Of a stretch of DNA of 35,030 bases, positions 33,940-35,030 are shown piece after piece. A model generated the notes under the pieces. It had not been told where the DNA came from, ran no database searches, and saw only the letters and a program-made list of their open reading frames with translations. This DNA is from Deltaproteobacteria bacterium (GTDB lineage: Bacteria; Myxococcota_A; UBA9160; UBA4427). Location of the stretch: the NCBI GenBank assembly GCA_019310975.1, contig JAFDDH010000017.1, forward strand, positions 1 to 35,030, given 5' to 3'. Every line of letters begins with the position of its first letter. Within the stretch, counting starts at the first letter, position 1. A program made the position numbers and the translations under genes.

Positions 33940-34790
33940 GCGACGAGCTCGCGGAAAAGCGGATCGGCTTCATTGGCTGCGGCGCGATGGCGCGCGCATT
34001 GGCGGGCGGGCTGCTGGCAGCCGGCGTCGCGGCCGAGCGTCTGCGCGCCTCCGACCTCAGCGACGAGCAGCGCGGCGCCTTCGAGGCCGAGCTCGGCATC
34101 AAGACCACGCCCGACAACGCGGAGGTGGTCTCGGCCAGCGACGTCGTGCTGCTCTGCTTGAAGCCGGACGTCGTCGAGCCGGCGCTACGCGCCCTCACCG
34201 GCGGCGACGACCTCGGCCGGCCGCTCTGGATCTCGATCGCGGCCGGCGTGCGGCTCGCCAAGCTGGCCGGCGCACTGCCGGGTGGCGCGCGCATCATCCG
34301 CACCATGCCCAATACACCCGCCCTGATCGGTGCCGGCGCCACGGCGCTCTGCGCCAACGCGCACGCCGACGCGGCGGACCGCGCGGTGGGCGAGGCGATC
34401 TTCTCGGCCGTCGGCATCACGTGGCAGGCGCCGAAGGAGGACCTGCTCGACGCGGTCACGGGCCTCTCGGGCAGCGGTCCCGCCTACGTATTCCTCTTCC
34501 TCGAGGCCCTCGGCGACGCCGGCGTCCGCCAGGGTCTACCGCGCGACGCCGCCTACGAGCTGGCCTTCCAGACCGTGCTGGGTGCGGCCAAGCTCGCCAA
34601 GCAGGCCGGGCGCCACCCGGCCGCGCTGAAGGACCAGGTCACTTCGCCCGGCGGCACCACGATCGCCGGTCTCGAGCAGCTCGAGCGCGGCGGTTTGAGA
34701 GCGGCGGTGTACCGCGCCGTGGAGGCCGCCACGAAGCGCTCCCGCGAGCTCTCCGAGGACGACTCCTGGCAGCCCGTTGACGACTCCTAG
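33936..34790 (+). CDS. proC: Pyrroline-5-carboxylate reductase
   Basis: A 284-residue ProC, catalysing the last step of proline synthesis (NAD(P)H-dependent reduction of pyrroline-5-carboxylate). The Rossmann motif is IGFIGCGAMARALAGG, the middle has IIRTMPNTPALIGAGAT, and the C-terminal signature TGLSGSGPAYVFLFLEAL is followed by LKDQVTSPGGTTIAGL. The last ten residues (DDSWQPVDDS) derive from a 21-bp tandem repeat, and the stop codon is the second repeat's TAG where the first has TGG. It overlaps yggS by ATGA. Enzyme identity is firm. Confidence 0.97.
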   Translation: MSDELAEKRIGFIGCGAMARALAGGLLAAGVAAERLRASDLSDEQRGAFEAELGIKTTPDNAEVVSASDVVLLCLKPDVVEPALRALTGGDDLGRPLWISIAAGVRLAKLAGALPGGARIIRTMPNTPALIGAGATALCANAHADAADRAVGEAIFSAVGITWQAPKEDLLDAVTGLSGSGPAYVFLFLEALGDAGVRQGLPRDAAYELAFQTVLGAAKLAKQAGRHPAALKDQVTSPGGTTIAGLEQLERGGLRAAVYRAVEAATKRSRELSEDDSWQPVDDS

Positions 34791-34818
34791 CAGCCCGTTG
34801 ACGACTCCTAGCAGCCCG
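34758..34818 (+). repeat. 21-bp tandem repeat at the proC 3' end
   Basis: Unit GACGACTCCT(G/A)GCAGCCCGTT at 34758-34778 and 34779-34799, with a third partial copy at 34800-34818. In proC frame each unit reads Asp-Asp-Ser-(Trp/stop)-Gln-Pro-Val. The single G/A difference turns TGG into the TAG that ends proC, and the third copy repeats this TAG. The repeat length is a multiple of three, so copy number changes would keep frame. Confidence 0.9.
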
Positions 34819-34910
34819 AGGGGAAAAGCGTGATGCGTTCCCTCAAGATGCGCCCGACAGTTGCCGATCCCTTGCATGGCACTCTCGTCTCTCCAGGAGG
34901 AACGGAAGCC

Positions 34911-35030
34911 ATGCGGATGACCCCGCTCGAGATCCAGAGCCACCGCTTTGGACGTCGCATGAACGGCCTCGACCGCGACGAGGTGGAGGCCTTCCTGCGC
35001 ATGGTGAGCGAGGACTACGAGGAGATCCTC
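34911..35030 (+). CDS. DivIVA-domain protein, C-terminus cut off by window edge
   Basis: Only the first 40 residues are in the window. RMTPLEIQSHRFGRRMNGLD followed by RDEVEAFLRMVSEDYEEIL matches the N-terminal DivIVA domain, a membrane-curvature-sensing coiled-coil protein used in division or polar organisation. ATG 34911 follows a strong AGGAGG ribosome site; an in-frame GTG at 34830 would add 27 residues without clear similarity. Its position after yggS and proC is a common arrangement. The gene is complete at its 5' end only. Confidence 0.9.
   Translation, partial: MRMTPLEIQSHRFGRRMNGLDRDEVEAFLRMVSEDYEEIL

Overview
The window is GC-rich DNA with tightly packed genes from a diderm (Gram-negative) bacterium. 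A complete type II secretion operon, an Mla-type lipid transport operon with a TTG-started permease, an OmpA-type lipoprotein and a maf-yggS-proC-divIVA cluster together suggest a deltaproteobacterial-grade lineage such as Myxococcota, Desulfobacterota or Binatota. That placement is inferred from gene content only. No rRNA, tRNA, CRISPR array, insertion sequence or phage gene was seen, and composition looks even throughout, so this reads as core chromosome.

Layout. Positions 1-8671 are on the minus strand and read, in transcription order: dnaK, hsp20, lon, an OmpA-family lipoprotein, a glycerate-kinase-family gene, a flavin reductase, a DsbA-family (FrnE-like) protein and a truncated short-chain dehydrogenase. 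This looks like a stress/proteostasis block followed by small oxidoreductases. A 541-bp divergent intergenic region (8672-9212) carries CCCCAT inverted repeats and a stem-loop on the dnaK side and a TATATT-type promoter candidate on the other. From 9213 to 22617 on the plus strand lies the full type II secretion operon gspC-D-E-F-G-H-I-J-K-L-M-N in canonical order; prepilin peptidase (gspO) and a pilotin are not here. Next, same strand, come an ArsR-type regulator fused to a methyltransferase, a HAD-like hydrolase, the TldD/TldE protease pair, a LACTB2-like metallo-beta-lactamase-fold protein and a crotonase-family protein (22703-29015). A convergent gap with 12-bp tandem repeats separates this from a minus-strand lipid transport operon (lipoprotein, mlaE, mlaF, mlaD; 32376 to 29100). 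The window closes on the plus strand with maf, yggS, proC and the start of a divIVA-family gene.

How the genes work together. The secretion operon supplies the inner-membrane platform (C, F, L, M), ATPase (E), outer-membrane secretin (D), pseudopilus (G major; H, I, J, K minor) and the accessory GspN. Genes in each operon are often joined by 4-bp NTGA stop/start overlaps (ATGA, GTGA, TTGA and perhaps CTGA), suggesting pervasive translational coupling. The Mla block would move phospholipids between the two membranes.

Most notable: a SPOR-like peptidoglycan-binding domain at the C-terminus of the GspD secretin; cysteine-bearing extensions in GspJ and GspK; a small heat-shock protein whose conserved N-terminus extends upstream of any normal start codon; a crotonase lacking one of the two catalytic glutamates; and short tandem duplications at several gene ends and gaps, two of which contain the gene's stop codon. 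I found no gene cluster that I would call an entirely new system.
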